DNA of 64,000 nucleotides from Ditibartonella choladocola (lineage in GTDB: Bacteria; Pseudomonadota; Alphaproteobacteria; Rhizobiales; Rhizobiaceae), in contig NZ_CP015625.1 in assembly GCF_002007565.1 (NCBI RefSeq), positions 1,550,001-1,614,000 on the forward strand. Reading direction: 5' to 3'. The notes under the pieces are model-generated. The model saw nothing but the letters and a program-made list of their open reading frames with translations. It searched no databases and was not told where the DNA came from. Positions within the stretch are counted from its first letter, which is position 1. Each line of letters starts with the position of its first letter. The translations under genes were made by a program, and so were the position numbers. Below are positions 30,133-40,381 of this stretch, one piece after another.

Positions 30133-30968
30133 TCCTTTGCATCTGTCGGCCGGAACCTTAGGAATCGTAAACTAACTGTAAGGGTGTTTGTAGCCAATAT
30201 CCGTTGAAAATATGCAATTTTTCAACCGGCCAAGCGCCTTATTGTTGCGTGTTGAACATGATTTCCAAATGGTTAGACGGTGTCAAAAACCGTCCGGATA
30301 AGGCCGGAAAGTGCTTTTGTTGCCCTTGATAATACGCCTTTCCCGATTGCAGTTTAAAAAACGTGGCGGCTGAAATAGCTGTCGCAAAGCGATTGTTCTA
30401 AAGATCAAGCTATCCGGAATAGGCCTCTATAACGGCTATTCTGCTCAACATGCCAGCATTACAATTGATAGCCCTTCAACTATCTGATTATTCAGGAAAA
30501 TCCGGGAGGGCAGAATGCCTTTGACAACAAGGATGGTTGTCATCATAAACAACTCTAAGCGGAATGCAGCGCAAAACCGGTCGCTTAAAGAATCTCGACA
30601 CGGCCCGTTCATAAAGATTTCATTCAACAGATTAAAACTGCATCACTATTGATTTTGACGTTGCCAAAACAGAAATAGTGGCGGCTGTCCCCTCTGTTTA
30701 TCAAGCCTTGATGCCGGGAAACCGCTTCGAGACCAAGTTTTGGCGTTGCCAAAAAGGAAATCGAACGGGCTTCCCCTGCCCTTTTTCAAGCCTTGATGTG
30801 GAGGCCAAAATAATTCCGGAATTTAAGTCCAAACATTTCTGGAATGCGTGGCTCCCGCATCAATGCTGTTATCCGTTTCAGGCGTTCTTTTCCATACTTA
30901 CTGTTTTCATTGACCGTTTTGTAAATTTCGATCAGCAAGCATAAAAACGCAAAGTTTTTAAAGAGCGA
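30133..30968. other. Gene-free region with a diverged short duplication
   Basis: About 835 bp between the convergent hypothetical gene and ohr. It contains a diverged direct duplication of about 55 bp starting at 30660 and 30745 (both begin GTTGCCAAAA and end TCAAGCCTTGATG). A small inverted repeat GACGGT/ACCGTC lies at 30276-30294 without a T run. Short frames such as 30678-30944 have no ribosome binding site or recognisable composition. It may be decayed coding DNA. Confidence 0.6.
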
Positions 30969-31397
30969 TCAAACCACTTTGATCTGCACACTGATATTAT
31001 TACGTGTCGCGTTTGAATAGGGACAAATCTCGTTATGCGCTGTGTGAGCCGCCATTTCAGCCTGCTGTTTATCCAGCCCTTCAAGATGCACTGTCAAAAT
31101 AACAGATAGTTCAAAACCGGTGGTTTTACGTGGGCCAATGCCGACTTCGGCTTTGACGTAACTGCCGGGTTCAACTTTGAAACCCGCTTTTTGTGCTGCA
31201 AAACGTGTAGCCGATTCAAAACATGCGGCATATCCGGCGGCAAAAAGCGTTTCGGGGTTTAAGCCGACTTTACCGTCTCCACCCATTTCTTTGGGTTTTA
31301 CCAGATCGATGTCAAGCGCCCCATCTTCCGAATGTACATGCCCTTCCCGTCCGCCTTCGGCAATAGCTGTTGTCCTATAAACGATATTCGATAACAT
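30969..31397 (-). CDS. ohr: Organic hydroperoxide resistance protein Ohr (OsmC family)
   Basis: Ohr reduces organic and lipid hydroperoxides using a pair of redox cysteines recycled by lipoylated proteins. The 142-residue protein has the peroxidatic cysteine in AAGYAACFESA (Cys59), the resolving cysteine in NEICPYSNATR (Cys125), and the family C-terminus ISVQIKVV. Length is typical. The start is ATG with AAGGAG nine bases upstream. No ohrR regulator gene is adjacent, unlike in many bacteria, so regulation cannot be inferred here. OsmC proper is less likely given the Ohr-type N-terminus (NIVYRTTAIAEGGREGHV). Confidence 0.93.
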   Translation of the reverse strand: MLSNIVYRTTAIAEGGREGHVHSEDGALDIDLVKPKEMGGDGKVGLNPETLFAAGYAACFESATRFAAQKAGFKVEPGSYVKAEVGIGPRKTTGFELSVILTVHLEGLDKQQAEMAAHTAHNEICPYSNATRNNISVQIKVV

Positions 31398-31488
31398 GGT
31401 GCTTTCACTCCTTGGTAAAACAAACTCAAGGCTTTAACCTAGTGTTTTTTTATAGAGAAGCAATAATCGAGCGGGCTAGTTCTGAAAA

Positions 31489-32277
31489 TTATTGGTTCTC
31501 GATTGCCGCGATGACGGAAACAGCCGCTTCATATTCGGCTTGGTGATAGGCGCGTTTGGTAGCGGCTTCCTGATCTTCCCCCCAATGTTCAATCGTCCAA
31601 TCCTCGTCAAGATGGGCAAGTTGCCAGGCTTGTGAAAGATTTATTTTTCCTTTCCAGACAGCAAGCGCGAGCAAAGCCGAGCCACAAAGTGTGGTGATGG
31701 AATGTAAGGCCGCAAGCACATAAGGCGAATCTACAGCCTTGAGCGCATTTTCTATTGCCAGAATTGATTCATCGGGCTGTTTTACAAACATGACCCCTTC
31801 AGTCAGCATGAAGCGCGCACCATAATTCTGGTGAATCCATTCCAATACGGGGTCCCAATGAAGATGTTGTCTTTCAGCCAGTTCCTTTGGTGAATCAGCA
31901 CGATAAAAGAGCATATCATTGCCTGCAAATTCCAATATTTCATCGCGTACGGCTTCCATATGGTCGATGACGCCATCAATAATGGAATTGACAAGACGTG
32001 TAATCGGCATTTTTGCAGGATCAATTGTCTGTTTTTGGGCATTGAATTCGCATGCAATCATGCGGGCAAGAGCTTCATTGGGCAAAACCAATTTATTCCG
32101 CGCCGGAGTTTTGACGGTTTTACCGTCAAGCACCACCGCAAATGTGCCGCCTTCCTGTTCGACTGCTGCGTTTTTATAAAAACGTTTCGGCAATTCGCGT
32201 CTGGATAGGAGCTGTGCCTGTTTTACCGGATCGGACTTTTCGGCTTCATCATTCAATTCTTCAAGAAATTCACGCAT
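31489..32277 (-). CDS. ATP12 family chaperone protein (F1-ATPase assembly)
   Basis: This 262-residue protein belongs to the ATP12 family found in mitochondria and alphaproteobacteria, where it assists assembly of the F1 alpha subunit. Family features are RFYKNAAVEQEGGTFAVVLDGKTVKTPARN near residues 32-61, an ACEFNAQKQTIDPAKMPITRLVNS segment, a YRADSPKELAERQHLHWDP motif, and the C-terminal DEDWTIEHWGEDQEA. The start overlaps the HAD gene's 3' end by eight bases. The trio rluC-HAD-ATP12 is a conserved Rhizobiales cluster in my recollection. Confidence 0.92.
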   Translation of the reverse strand: MREFLEELNDEAEKSDPVKQAQLLSRRELPKRFYKNAAVEQEGGTFAVVLDGKTVKTPARNKLVLPNEALARMIACEFNAQKQTIDPAKMPITRLVNSIIDGVIDHMEAVRDEILEFAGNDMLFYRADSPKELAERQHLHWDPVLEWIHQNYGARFMLTEGVMFVKQPDESILAIENALKAVDSPYVLAALHSITTLCGSALLALAVWKGKINLSQAWQLAHLDEDWTIEHWGEDQEAATKRAYHQAEYEAAVSVIAAIENQ

Positions 32278-32947
32278 TGCTTTTTCTTTCCAATATCGGA
32301 ATTAACTCTTCCGGTTCGCGGACAATTGTTCCCGCTCCCGCCTCTTTCAGCGCATCGGGCGTATGATAACCCCATGAAACGCCGATTGCATTCGCATGTG
32401 CAAGTTTGGCCATTTGCATGTCGTAAATTGAATCGCCAATTACAAATGTATTGTCGGGTGAAACACCAGTCTGTTTACAGCTTTCCAGAACCATGGCGGG
32501 ATCGGGTTTTGAAGGGCAATCATCGGCTGTTTTGATGGTGATAAAACAATGAAGTTTGTATGCTTCACAGATTTTATCGACGGCCAATCGCGTCTTTCCG
32601 GTAACAAGCCCCAACAAAATATCATCGTTCTGTTCAAGCGTCGTCAAGGTTTCCATAATTCCGGGGAAAAGTGGTTCGGTAAAAGAAATATCCCCCCTGA
32701 ATTTTGCGAAATTCTGCTTATAGGCCGTTGCCATTTCAAGAATTTCATCATCCACCGGACGTTTCAGCAGTTCTGCTATTGCAACTTCAAGCGAAAGGCC
32801 TATGACCCTTTCGGTTTCATCAAGGCTTGGCTCTTTATATGAAAATTGTTGGAACACCGTGGTCATCACATGCTGGATAGTGAATGCACTATCAACCAGT
32901 GTTCCATCACAATCAAAAAGTGCAAGGCGAAGCGGCGTGTCGCTCAA
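32270..32947 (-). CDS. HAD-IA family hydrolase (phosphoglycolate-phosphatase-like)
   Basis: The 225-residue phosphatase has motif I LALFDCDGTLVDSA (nucleophile Asp in DxDGT), motif II near LLGLVTGKTR, a lysine in PSKPDPAMV, and motif IV in VIGDSIYDMQMAKLA. Its substrate is unknown; Gph-like and pyrophosphatase-like HADs look similar. The start is TTG at 32945-32947, overlapping the rluC stop as TTGA and preceded by GGAG about eight bases upstream. Overlaps on both sides indicate translational coupling with rluC and the ATP12 gene. Confidence 0.9.
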   Translation of the reverse strand: MSDTPLRLALFDCDGTLVDSAFTIQHVMTTVFQQFSYKEPSLDETERVIGLSLEVAIAELLKRPVDDEILEMATAYKQNFAKFRGDISFTEPLFPGIMETLTTLEQNDDILLGLVTGKTRLAVDKICEAYKLHCFITIKTADDCPSKPDPAMVLESCKQTGVSPDNTFVIGDSIYDMQMAKLAHANAIGVSWGYHTPDALKEAGAGTIVREPEELIPILERKSNA

Positions 32948-33927
32948 TCGGTATCTCCGTCATTTTCATCAAAAGCAAGAAGATTGAAACTTTGAACCAT
33001 GTGGGGTGGCAGCGGTGCTGTCACGTCCAATATCCCGCCCGACGGATTAGGAATTCTTATGCGCCGTGCATGAAGATGTAGCCGGTTCTGGATGCCACCG
33101 GGTAGTTCCCAATTCTGGTCTGCATAAAAATATTTCGGGTCGCCAATAATGGGGTGGCCAATATAGGCGGCATGAACGCGTAATTGGTGGGTACGACCGG
33201 TATAAGGTTCCATTTCGAGCCATGACAAAATCTGTCCACGTGTATCAATAACACGATAATGCGAAACCGCATGGTCGGAATCCGGTTCGCCATGGGGACA
33301 TACCCGCATTTTATCGCCATCAGGTGTTGATTCTTTTACGAGCCATGTTGAAATCTTGTCTTCGCGTTTTTTGGGAACGCCCCTTACCAGAGCCCAGTAG
33401 GTTTTCCTGGTTTCACGTGCACGAAAGGCTGCTGCCAAAGCTTGAGCGGCCGAGCGTGTTTTGGCAACAACCAGTACGCCCGATGTATCACGATCAAGAC
33501 GATGGACGAGGCGCGGTTTTTCGCCTTTTTGGTTGCGCCAGGCTTCAAGCATTCCATCGACATGACGGGTGACACCGGAGCCGCCCTGAACGGCGAGACC
33601 AGCCGGTTTGTTAAACACATAAAGCTTCTTGTCTTCATAAAGCAGCATCTGCTTCAAAACATCGCCGTCGTCCTGCCCGCGAATGGTTTTGCCGGTGAGC
33701 GGTAGAGTGCCCTTTTCATCAACAGGTAAAGGTGGAACACGGACAGATTGTCCGGTTTGAAGTCTTGTATCCGACTTGACACGACCGCCATCAACGCGAA
33801 TCTGCCCCGACCGCAACAGCTTCTGCAAGTGACCAAATCCAAGCCCCGGATAGTGTGCCTTGAACCAACGGTCGACGCGCATGCCGTTTTCGTCTTCATC
33901 TACTTGTTTTATTTCTACACCGGCCAT
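32944..33927 (-). CDS. rluC: Ribosomal large subunit pseudouridine synthase, RluC/RluD family
   Basis: The enzyme converts specific 23S rRNA uridines to pseudouridine. An N-terminal S4 RNA-binding domain (MRVDRWFKAHYPGLGFGHLQKLLRSGQIRVDG) precedes the catalytic domain with the active-site Asp in VHRLDRDTSGVLVVAKT. The C-terminal part contains YTGRTHQLRVHAAYIGHPIIGDPKY. About 327 residues from the ATG at 33927, six bases after AAGGAG; an ATG at 33930 is equally in frame, and a longer frame from 33978 lacks support. RluC is favoured over RluD by context and length, but target sites cannot be read from sequence. Confidence 0.9.
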   Translation of the reverse strand: MAGVEIKQVDEDENGMRVDRWFKAHYPGLGFGHLQKLLRSGQIRVDGGRVKSDTRLQTGQSVRVPPLPVDEKGTLPLTGKTIRGQDDGDVLKQMLLYEDKKLYVFNKPAGLAVQGGSGVTRHVDGMLEAWRNQKGEKPRLVHRLDRDTSGVLVVAKTRSAAQALAAAFRARETRKTYWALVRGVPKKREDKISTWLVKESTPDGDKMRVCPHGEPDSDHAVSHYRVIDTRGQILSWLEMEPYTGRTHQLRVHAAYIGHPIIGDPKYFYADQNWELPGGIQNRLHLHARRIRIPNPSGGILDVTAPLPPHMVQSFNLLAFDENDGDTD

Positions 33928-34136
33928 CATTATCTCCTTGTCGCCCTCTCTAGCATCATCGGACAACAATAGCGACATGATTTATCATCGCGATCACGCA
34001 GCGTTACATTGTGTTGCTAAAAGTGGTTTCGCTGATCGTAAATTGAACGGTAGCGCATCTTACATAAACGCTATAAACAGTTGACCGTATTTTTTAACAG
34101 ACGGCTATCGGTGCAAGGCGTCATTGGAGAATAAGC

Positions 34137-35954
34137 TTGTCGCTTTTTAAAACTTATACGCGCGCAGTCAGCTATTTGATGACAGAAAAGAGAACTGTCA
34201 TCATTATATGTGCAGCCAATATTGCCATGGCGGCAGTACAAGTTTTCATACCGAAAATTTTCGGATGGATTATTGACGAGCTTTCATTGACTGCACAAGC
34301 CGTATCGAGCGGCACTGCTTTTTCTGCCGGTGACACATTTACCGCGGTGATTCCCTATCTTGCACTATGGACAGCACTTGGCATGTTTTCCATTATTGCA
34401 ACGGTTATGGTTGATCGCGGTGCCGACCGCCTCGCCCATCGCAGGCGCTTGGGAGTATTGGCTGAATCCTACCAGCGCATTATCAATATGCCGCTTGCCT
34501 GGCACCAGAAGATAGGCACATCCAACGCACTTCATACCATGCTGCGCGCATGTGAATCCATGTTTACCATGTGGCTCGAATTCATGCGTCAGCATTTGGC
34601 ATCCATGATCCAGCTTGTCATTTTGTTGAGTGTCGCAATCTGGACCGATTACCGGTTGTCTATTGTGCTGATTTCACTTGGTATTATTTACATTATGATT
34701 GCACGACTGGTCATGACAAAGACCAAAACCGGTCAGGAATCGGTCGAAAAATACCACCTTGCCCTCTTTGAACATGTCACGGATTCCATTTCCAATGTCT
34801 CGGTTGTTCAAAGTTATAACCGCGGGGATGAAGAGAGTGCGCGGGTCAAACAGAACGCACAAAATGTTCTTAAAGCCCAATATCCGGTTTTGAACTGGTG
34901 GGCATTGGCTGCCGGACTTAACCGCATGGCCTCGACAATTACAGTCATCGTTGTCATCGTTCTTGGTGCCTATCTTGTTTCAAAAGGCATTCTCAATATT
35001 GGTGATGTGGTTGCTTTTGTTTTCTTTTCACAGATGATGATCGGACAGCTCGACCAAATCAGCAATTTTATCAATCTCATCGGTTCCAACCGTGCAAAGC
35101 TTGATGCATTCTACGACATGATGGATTCAACAATTGCTGCTGCCGAACCGGAAGGTTTACCGTCTTTGACCAATGTTAAAGGCGACATTCGTTTCGACCA
35201 TGTAACGCATGAATTCTCCAACACGTTACAAGGTGTCTATGACATCAGTTTTGAAATCAAGCCCGGCCAGACGGCGGCTATTGTCGGCCCTACCGGTGCC
35301 GGTAAAACAACACTGATTAATCTCTTGCAACGCATCTATGACCCTGAATCGGGCGTGATAACGATAGATGGTGTCGATACACGAACGGTCAATCGCGCAT
35401 CACTTCGTCATGCTATGGCGACCGTGTTTCAGGATTCCGGTTTATTCAACCGGACGATCAAGGAAAATATCAGCATCGGCCGGCCTGAAGCAACCGACGA
35501 AGAAATATATGAAGCCGCCAAGATTGCGGCAGCCAATGATTTTATTCGTGCAAAAACCAATGGTTACGACACAAGGGTGGGAGAACGCGGTTCGCTCCTT
35601 TCCGGTGGCGAACGCCAGAGGCTCGCAATCGCCAGAGCTGTATTGAAAAATTCCCCTATCTTCGTTCTTGACGAAGCAACAAGTGCATTGGATGTTGAAA
35701 CAGAAGCGCGTGTTAAAGAAGCAATCGACACAGTAAGCCGGAACCGCACAACGATTATCATTGCCCATCGCCTATCGACAGTCCGTAACGCCGATCTGGT
35801 CTTGTTTATGGATCGTGGACACATTGTCGAACAAGGAAGTTTTGACGAACTTGCTGAAAAAGGTGGCCGCTTTACAGCGCTCCTCAAAGCGGGTGGTTTG
35901 ACGATCGACCATTCACCCCATGCACTCAACCACGATAATGTTGCGCAACATTAG
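34137..35954 (+). CDS. ndvA: Cyclic beta-1,2-glucan ABC exporter NdvA/ChvA-like
   Basis: The 605-residue half-transporter carries an N-terminal six-helix ABC exporter domain and a C-terminal ATPase. In NdvA/ChvA it moves cyclic beta-1,2-glucan to the periplasm. The sequence closely follows the rhizobial proteins I recall (ADRLAHRRRLGVL, MPLAWHQKIGTSNALHT, SNVSVVQSYNR, PVLNWWALAAGLNRMAST). ATPase motifs are GPTGAGKTT, LLSGGERQRLAIARA, FVLDEATSALD and IAHRLST. The start is TTG 34137, giving MSLF as in homologues, with GGAGA six bases upstream. No glucan synthase gene (ndvB) is in the window. Divergent from rluC. Confidence 0.92.
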   Translation: MSLFKTYTRAVSYLMTEKRTVIIICAANIAMAAVQVFIPKIFGWIIDELSLTAQAVSSGTAFSAGDTFTAVIPYLALWTALGMFSIIATVMVDRGADRLAHRRRLGVLAESYQRIINMPLAWHQKIGTSNALHTMLRACESMFTMWLEFMRQHLASMIQLVILLSVAIWTDYRLSIVLISLGIIYIMIARLVMTKTKTGQESVEKYHLALFEHVTDSISNVSVVQSYNRGDEESARVKQNAQNVLKAQYPVLNWWALAAGLNRMASTITVIVVIVLGAYLVSKGILNIGDVVAFVFFSQMMIGQLDQISNFINLIGSNRAKLDAFYDMMDSTIAAAEPEGLPSLTNVKGDIRFDHVTHEFSNTLQGVYDISFEIKPGQTAAIVGPTGAGKTTLINLLQRIYDPESGVITIDGVDTRTVNRASLRHAMATVFQDSGLFNRTIKENISIGRPEATDEEIYEAAKIAAANDFIRAKTNGYDTRVGERGSLLSGGERQRLAIARAVLKNSPIFVLDEATSALDVETEARVKEAIDTVSRNRTTIIIAHRLSTVRNADLVLFMDRGHIVEQGSFDELAEKGGRFTALLKAGGLTIDHSPHALNHDNVAQH

Positions 35955-36895
35955 ATCGCCTATCTAAAATGGTCGGCCTTTAACGTTCATTCCGGCAGTC
36001 AAGTGATGAATATCGTAGAACCGGTATTGTAAAACTGCTGGACATTATCCCTGTAGCCGCATAAGCAAGTGGACTTTTGAACCCCGCACATGCATAACGA
36101 TAGCATTCATCACTGCAAAAAACAGGAGCTGAAGCGTAAACGCCCTCCTTCAAACTCTCCTGTCGCCTATCTCATGTGATAGATGATTATGAAGTGCCGA
36201 CACCTTTCGAGACAAATAATGTGAAAAATAGCACTGAAACGGCGAGTGCTGTATTGCATCCATTGACACATTGACAGGTCTTTTCACTCGAATGATAAAT
36301 CTGGCGAAAAGCCAATCCGGTTTCATCGCTTTTGACACTTCGCTCCATTCCGCTAACGCTCCGATATAAAGAAAGCACATAGGCAACAGCTTAATTTCTT
36401 CGTGGCATTAGACACCGAAATGCAAAACACGGAGATGGAAGACAAGGAAATGGCAGACGGGGAAATGGAAGACGGGGAAATGGATTTTCGCTTTGCAAAA
36501 CCCGATCGACATCTGATCTCTTTATCAATATTTTTGACACAATAGCTATTGATCGCACAGCCTGCTTGAGTATCAAAACCATTTCTCTTTTAAATTTAAG
36601 TCAATAAAATTAACTTTTCAAAAGAGCATCGCAAAACTTGATGATATTCAATCGTAAGAAACAATCTATTTTCAGAAATATATAAAAGTTATCTTGTTAA
36701 GAATATTAACAATACAAAATATCGCGAAAATTATACAAACCACGTGATATAAATTCTTATGAAAATATAAAATCTCATAAAAAACATAGAGCAACCGGCT
36801 TCTGCTCGACAAAAGGTTCAAATACGATAAAATTCATAAATCCGGCTGCCTGAAACCAGAAACGGCCAATTGTGTAATTGTGCAAGATAACAATA
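35955..36895. other. Gene-poor region between ndvA and alaS
   Basis: About 940 bp between convergent genes. The left part has mixed composition with short minus-strand frames that lack ribosome binding sites. 36580-36800 is very AT-rich, with runs such as ATATATAAAAG. A 15-bp tandem repeat lies at 36433-36484 within a small plus-strand frame described separately. No RNA gene was recognised. Confidence 0.55.
36420..36545 (+). CDS. Possible small ORF of 41 codons with in-frame 15-bp acidic repeats
   Basis: ATG 36420 opens a short frame whose first half consists of pentapeptide repeats EMEDK-EMADG-EMEDG-EM, encoded by a 15-bp tandem repeat (AAATGGAAGACGGGG). It then continues DFRFAKPDRHLISLSIF to a TAG at 36543-36545. 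No convincing Shine-Dalgarno sequence is seen, and the frame may be only a by-product of the tandem repeat. No known family. Confidence 0.2.
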   Translation: MQNTEMEDKEMADGEMEDGEMDFRFAKPDRHLISLSIFLTQ

Positions 36896-36920
36896 AAAAA
36901 GCGGGACTTGCCCGCTTTTT
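36896..36920 (-). terminator. Intrinsic terminator of alaS
   Basis: GCGGG and CCCGC, flanked by A and T runs (AAAAAGCGGG/CCCGCTTTTT), pair around ACTTG. On the minus strand it ends in six T. It directly follows the alaS stop. Confidence 0.88.
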
Positions 36921-36924
36921 AAAC

Positions 36925-39591
36925 TTATTTTGTCAGGTTCTGCCGCAAAGCTTTGAGCGCATCCTCGGCTTTTTGACCGTCCGGTCCGCCGGCTTGCGCC
37001 ATATCCGGCCGACCGCCGCCGCCTTTGCCGCCAAGGACTTCCGATAAGGCTTTGACCAGAACCACCGCATTGTAACGGCTCGTCAAATCATCGGTAACGC
37101 CAACGACGGCACTTGCCTTGCCATCTTCCGAAACGCCGATGAAAGCGACAATACCGCTTCCAATCTTGTTCTTTCCGGCATCTGCCAATGGCTTCAAATC
37201 CTTAGGAGAAACGCCATGAACAACGCGCCCCATAAACGACACACCGTTAATCTCTTCAATATCGGGTTCTGAATGGTTGGCTGTGCCGCCAGTCAAGGCC
37301 AGTTGTTTTCTGGCTTCGTTCAATTCTTTTTCAAGTTTACGACGTTCCTCGACCAGAATATGGACGCGTTCCAGTGCTTCCTGCGGCGTTGTTTTCAACA
37401 CATTGGCAATTTCGTGAACGCGTTGATCCTGACCGTCAAGATAATGACGGGCGGCATCGCCGGTCAATGCTTCGATACGGCGAACTCCCGCAGCAACAGC
37501 ACTTTCCGATACAATACGGATAAGTCCTATATCACCGGTACGTTTCACATGCGTACCACCACAAAGTTCGAGCGACCAAGGCCGATTTCCGACCTTCGTC
37601 GGGTCAACCCTTTGCCCCATAGAAACAACACGAACCTCGTCACCATATTTTTCACCAAACAGAGCCATAGCTCCTTCGGCAATCGCATCATCGACGCTCA
37701 TCAACCGTGTGGTGACAGGGCTATTTTGCAAAACGATTTCGTTCGCCAAATCCTCAACCTGTTTGATTTCTTCGGCAGTCATGGGTTTCGGATGGGAAAA
37801 GTCGAAACGCAAGCGTTCCGGTGTTACCAATGACCCTTTCTGGGCGACATGGGTTCCAAGTGTTTCGCGAAGAGCTTCATGGAGAAGATGTGTTGCCGAG
37901 TGATTGGCGCGGATTTTACGGCGTCTTTTTTGGTCTACATCAAGCTCGACCACGTCACCGGTTTTGATTGACCCTTTTTTCGAGCTTCCGATGTGGATGA
38001 ACACACCATTGGCTTTTTTCTGTGTATCCGTGACATCGAAAGTAAATTTTTCGCCGGAAATTGTGCCGGTGTCCCCGACCTGTCCGCCCGATTCACCATA
38101 GAAAGGCGTTTGATTGACCACCAGTGCCCCTTCTTCACCTTCCTTAAGCTCGTCGACGATCTTTCCATCTTTGACAATGGCAGTAATCACTGCTTCAGCT
38201 TTTTCTGTCTCATAGCCAAGAAATTCGGTCGAACCAACGCGATCTCTGACAGCAAACCAGACGGTTTCGGTTGCTTCTTCACCCGAACCCGCCCAATTGG
38301 CACGGGCTTCGGCTTTTTGCCGTTCCATGGCCTTGTCGAAAGCCTCGACATCAACCGTTATATTGCGGCGACGAAGCGCATCCTGAGTAAGATCAAGCGG
38401 AAAACCATAGGTGTCATACAGTTTGAATGCGGTTTCGCCATCAAGATGATCGCCCGATTTCAGATTATGGCTTGCCTCGTTCAACAAATTGAGGCCGCGC
38501 TCCAAAGTCTTGCGGAAGCGTGTTTCTTCCAACCGCAAAGTTTCCGAAATAAGTGCCTCTGCCCGTATAAGTTCGGGATAGGCTTGCCCCATTTCGCGTA
38601 TCAATGTCGGCAGAAGGCGCCACATTAAAGGTTCCTTAGCGCCAAGCAATTCGGCATGACGCATAGCGCGACGCATAATCCGGCGCAATACATAGCCGCG
38701 CCCCTCGTTTGACGGCAAAACACCGTCGGCAATGAGGAATGCGGATGAGCGCAAATGATCGGCAATAACACGATGACTTGCAACAAATTCACCTTCTGCT
38801 TTGACACCTGTTGCTTCTTCCGAAGCGCGGATCAACGTTTTGAAAAGGTCAATATCATAATTGTCATGAACACCCTGCAAGACAGCCGCAATACGTTCCA
38901 ATCCCATGCCGGTATCAATGGATGGCCGCGGCAAATCATTACGCTGGTCTTTTGTTACCTGCTCGTATTGCATGAAAACAAGGTTCCAGATTTCGATATA
39001 CCGGTCACCATCTTCTTCTGCACTTCCGGGAACTCCACCCCAAATTTTATCACCATGGTCGTAGAATATTTCGGAACAGGGGCCGCACGGGCCGGTATCA
39101 CCCATGGCCCAGAAATTGTCATTGGTTGAAATCCTGATGATCTTGTCGTCAGAAAGCCCGGCAATCTTTTTCCAAAGATCGGCCGCCACATCGTCTTCGT
39201 GATAAACAGTGACCAACAGCTTTTCTTTCGGCAAACAAAATTCTTTGGTCAACAAATTCCACGCAAAATAAATCGCCTGTTCCTTGAAATAATCGCCGAA
39301 AGAAAAGTTGCCGAGCATCTCGAAAAACGTGTGGTGGCGTGCAGTGTAACCGACATTGTCGAGATCATTGTGTTTACCACCGGCACGAACACATTTTTGT
39401 GCTGTTGTCGCTCTTTTATAAGGGCGCTGCTCAAGACCGGTAAAAACATTCTTGAATTGTACCATTCCCGCATTGGTAAACATCAATGTCGGATCATTTC
39501 TGGGCACAAGCGGACTTGAGGGAACAATCTCATGCCCGTTTCTGTGGAAATAATCCAGAAAGGTTGACCGGATCTCGTTAACACTATTCAT
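36925..39591 (-). CDS. alaS: Alanyl-tRNA synthetase
   Basis: AlaS charges tRNA-Ala and edits mischarged Ser and Gly. The protein of about 888 residues has the class II catalytic domain at the N-terminus ([36 protein letters not shown]), the editing-site motif [14 protein letters not shown] (HxxxH), and the later CGGTH of [14 protein letters not shown]. The C-terminal DHHA1-type domain ends [16 protein letters not shown]. The ATG at 39591 has AGG about nine bases upstream and matches family N-termini; an in-frame GTG nine bases earlier has no ribosome binding site. It lies downstream of recA on the same strand, the usual Rhizobiales order, but separated by about 780 bp. Confidence 0.96.
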   Translation of the reverse strand: MNSVNEIRSTFLDYFHRNGHEIVPSSPLVPRNDPTLMFTNAGMVQFKNVFTGLEQRPYKRATTAQKCVRAGGKHNDLDNVGYTARHHTFFEMLGNFSFGDYFKEQAIYFAWNLLTKEFCLPKEKLLVTVYHEDDVAADLWKKIAGLSDDKIIRISTNDNFWAMGDTGPCGPCSEIFYDHGDKIWGGVPGSAEEDGDRYIEIWNLVFMQYEQVTKDQRNDLPRPSIDTGMGLERIAAVLQGVHDNYDIDLFKTLIRASEEATGVKAEGEFVASHRVIADHLRSSAFLIADGVLPSNEGRGYVLRRIMRRAMRHAELLGAKEPLMWRLLPTLIREMGQAYPELIRAEALISETLRLEETRFRKTLERGLNLLNEASHNLKSGDHLDGETAFKLYDTYGFPLDLTQDALRRRNITVDVEAFDKAMERQKAEARANWAGSGEEATETVWFAVRDRVGSTEFLGYETEKAEAVITAIVKDGKIVDELKEGEEGALVVNQTPFYGESGGQVGDTGTISGEKFTFDVTDTQKKANGVFIHIGSSKKGSIKTGDVVELDVDQKRRRKIRANHSATHLLHEALRETLGTHVAQKGSLVTPERLRFDFSHPKPMTAEEIKQVEDLANEIVLQNSPVTTRLMSVDDAIAEGAMALFGEKYGDEVRVVSMGQRVDPTKVGNRPWSLELCGGTHVKRTGDIGLIRIVSESAVAAGVRRIEALTGDAARHYLDGQDQRVHEIANVLKTTPQEALERVHILVEERRKLEKELNEARKQLALTGGTANHSEPDIEEINGVSFMGRVVHGVSPKDLKPLADAGKNKIGSGIVAFIGVSEDGKASAVVGVTDDLTSRYNAVVLVKALSEVLGGKGGGGRPDMAQAGGPDGQKAEDALKALRQNLTK

Positions 39592-40103
39592 AACTGACAC
39601 CTGTACTGGCCATAAAGCGCTGTTGCGCTTTTAGGATTTTTTAAAACTATATTGTCTGCCTTTTAGAGCATATTCATTGATCTGAAAACCACTTTTTAAC
39701 GCCACTTTACCAATGTGATTTATTATTCGCTTTTTACATGGGCATCTGTTTCGTAACGCACAATGTGACCTTTATGAATATGTCCAATAACTGTAACCGC
39801 TCTTGAGATAAACAGCATATAAGTGCGTTCCGCCAAAACCGGAAAATGATTTCTATAACAGAAAATATTTTTAAAGCTTAATGCAATGTCTACATTTGAC
39901 ATAGCTCTATTCCGGTTCTTCAAGCCCCTTTCACTGGCGATGACGCGCCGTGAACGCCCGATTTAATTCCGATAATGCAATTTGTCTTCTGCCAACGGGA
40001 TTTTACATTATCCGAAAACGAACGATAGCCATTATATTTCCCCTTAATGACCGCTCGTCAATGCGCTTTTGCTACCGGATATTTTGCCTGATATTTTATA
40101 AGA
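39592..40103. other. Gene-free spacer upstream of alaS
   Basis: About 510 bp with a plus-strand frame at 39950-40222 that has no ribosome binding site and looks non-coding. The alaS promoter must lie near 39600-39720; no strong -35/-10 pair was picked out. Confidence 0.5.
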
Positions 40104-40135
40104 AAGGAGCCGTAGCAAATTTTGCACGGCTCCTT
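40104..40135. terminator. Strong hairpin downstream of recA, possible terminator
   Basis: AAGGAGCCGT (40104-40113) and ACGGCTCCTT (40126-40135) are perfect inverted repeats, extended by an inner GCAA/TTGC. The T tracts on either side are weak, so termination is probable but not certain. Confidence 0.55.
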
Positions 40136-40202
40136 ATCAATCAAATAGTTTATAATTTCAAACCACTATTTTTGCTTTATAAAGCCAACTTTCAAACCGC
40201 GG

Positions 40203-40253
40203 TTTCATCTGACAAAATTTAAATCGACATTTCATCTGACAGAATTTAAACCG
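40203..40253. repeat. Two tandem copies of a 27-bp-period repeat
   Basis: TTTCATCTGACAAAATTTAA (from 40203) is repeated at 40230 with one mismatch over the first 20 bases and one more in the next four. A third, weaker copy may follow near 40255. Confidence 0.6.
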
Positions 40254-40269
40254 GTTTTTTACGCGACAA

Positions 40270-40303
40270 AAACAAACGACCTATATTCTGACGCCGTTTG
40301 TTT
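40270..40303 (-). terminator. Candidate terminator of recA
   Basis: AAACAAACG and CGTTTGTTT form a nine-base stem. On the minus strand the second arm runs into TTTTTG. It lies about 80 bp after the recA stop. The stem is AT-rich with a 16-base loop, so this is moderate evidence. Confidence 0.5.
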
Positions 40304-40381
40304 ATTCGTGATGAACTAATGACGAGTGATAAAGCTTTTACCGAATTTATATTTCAATTTCATATTGTAGAAACCAAAATA

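Noticed and set aside
39950-40222. 90-codon plus-strand ORF between alaS and recA
   Set aside because: It has no Shine-Dalgarno sequence, runs over a strong hairpin and ends in a repeat, so it looks non-coding.
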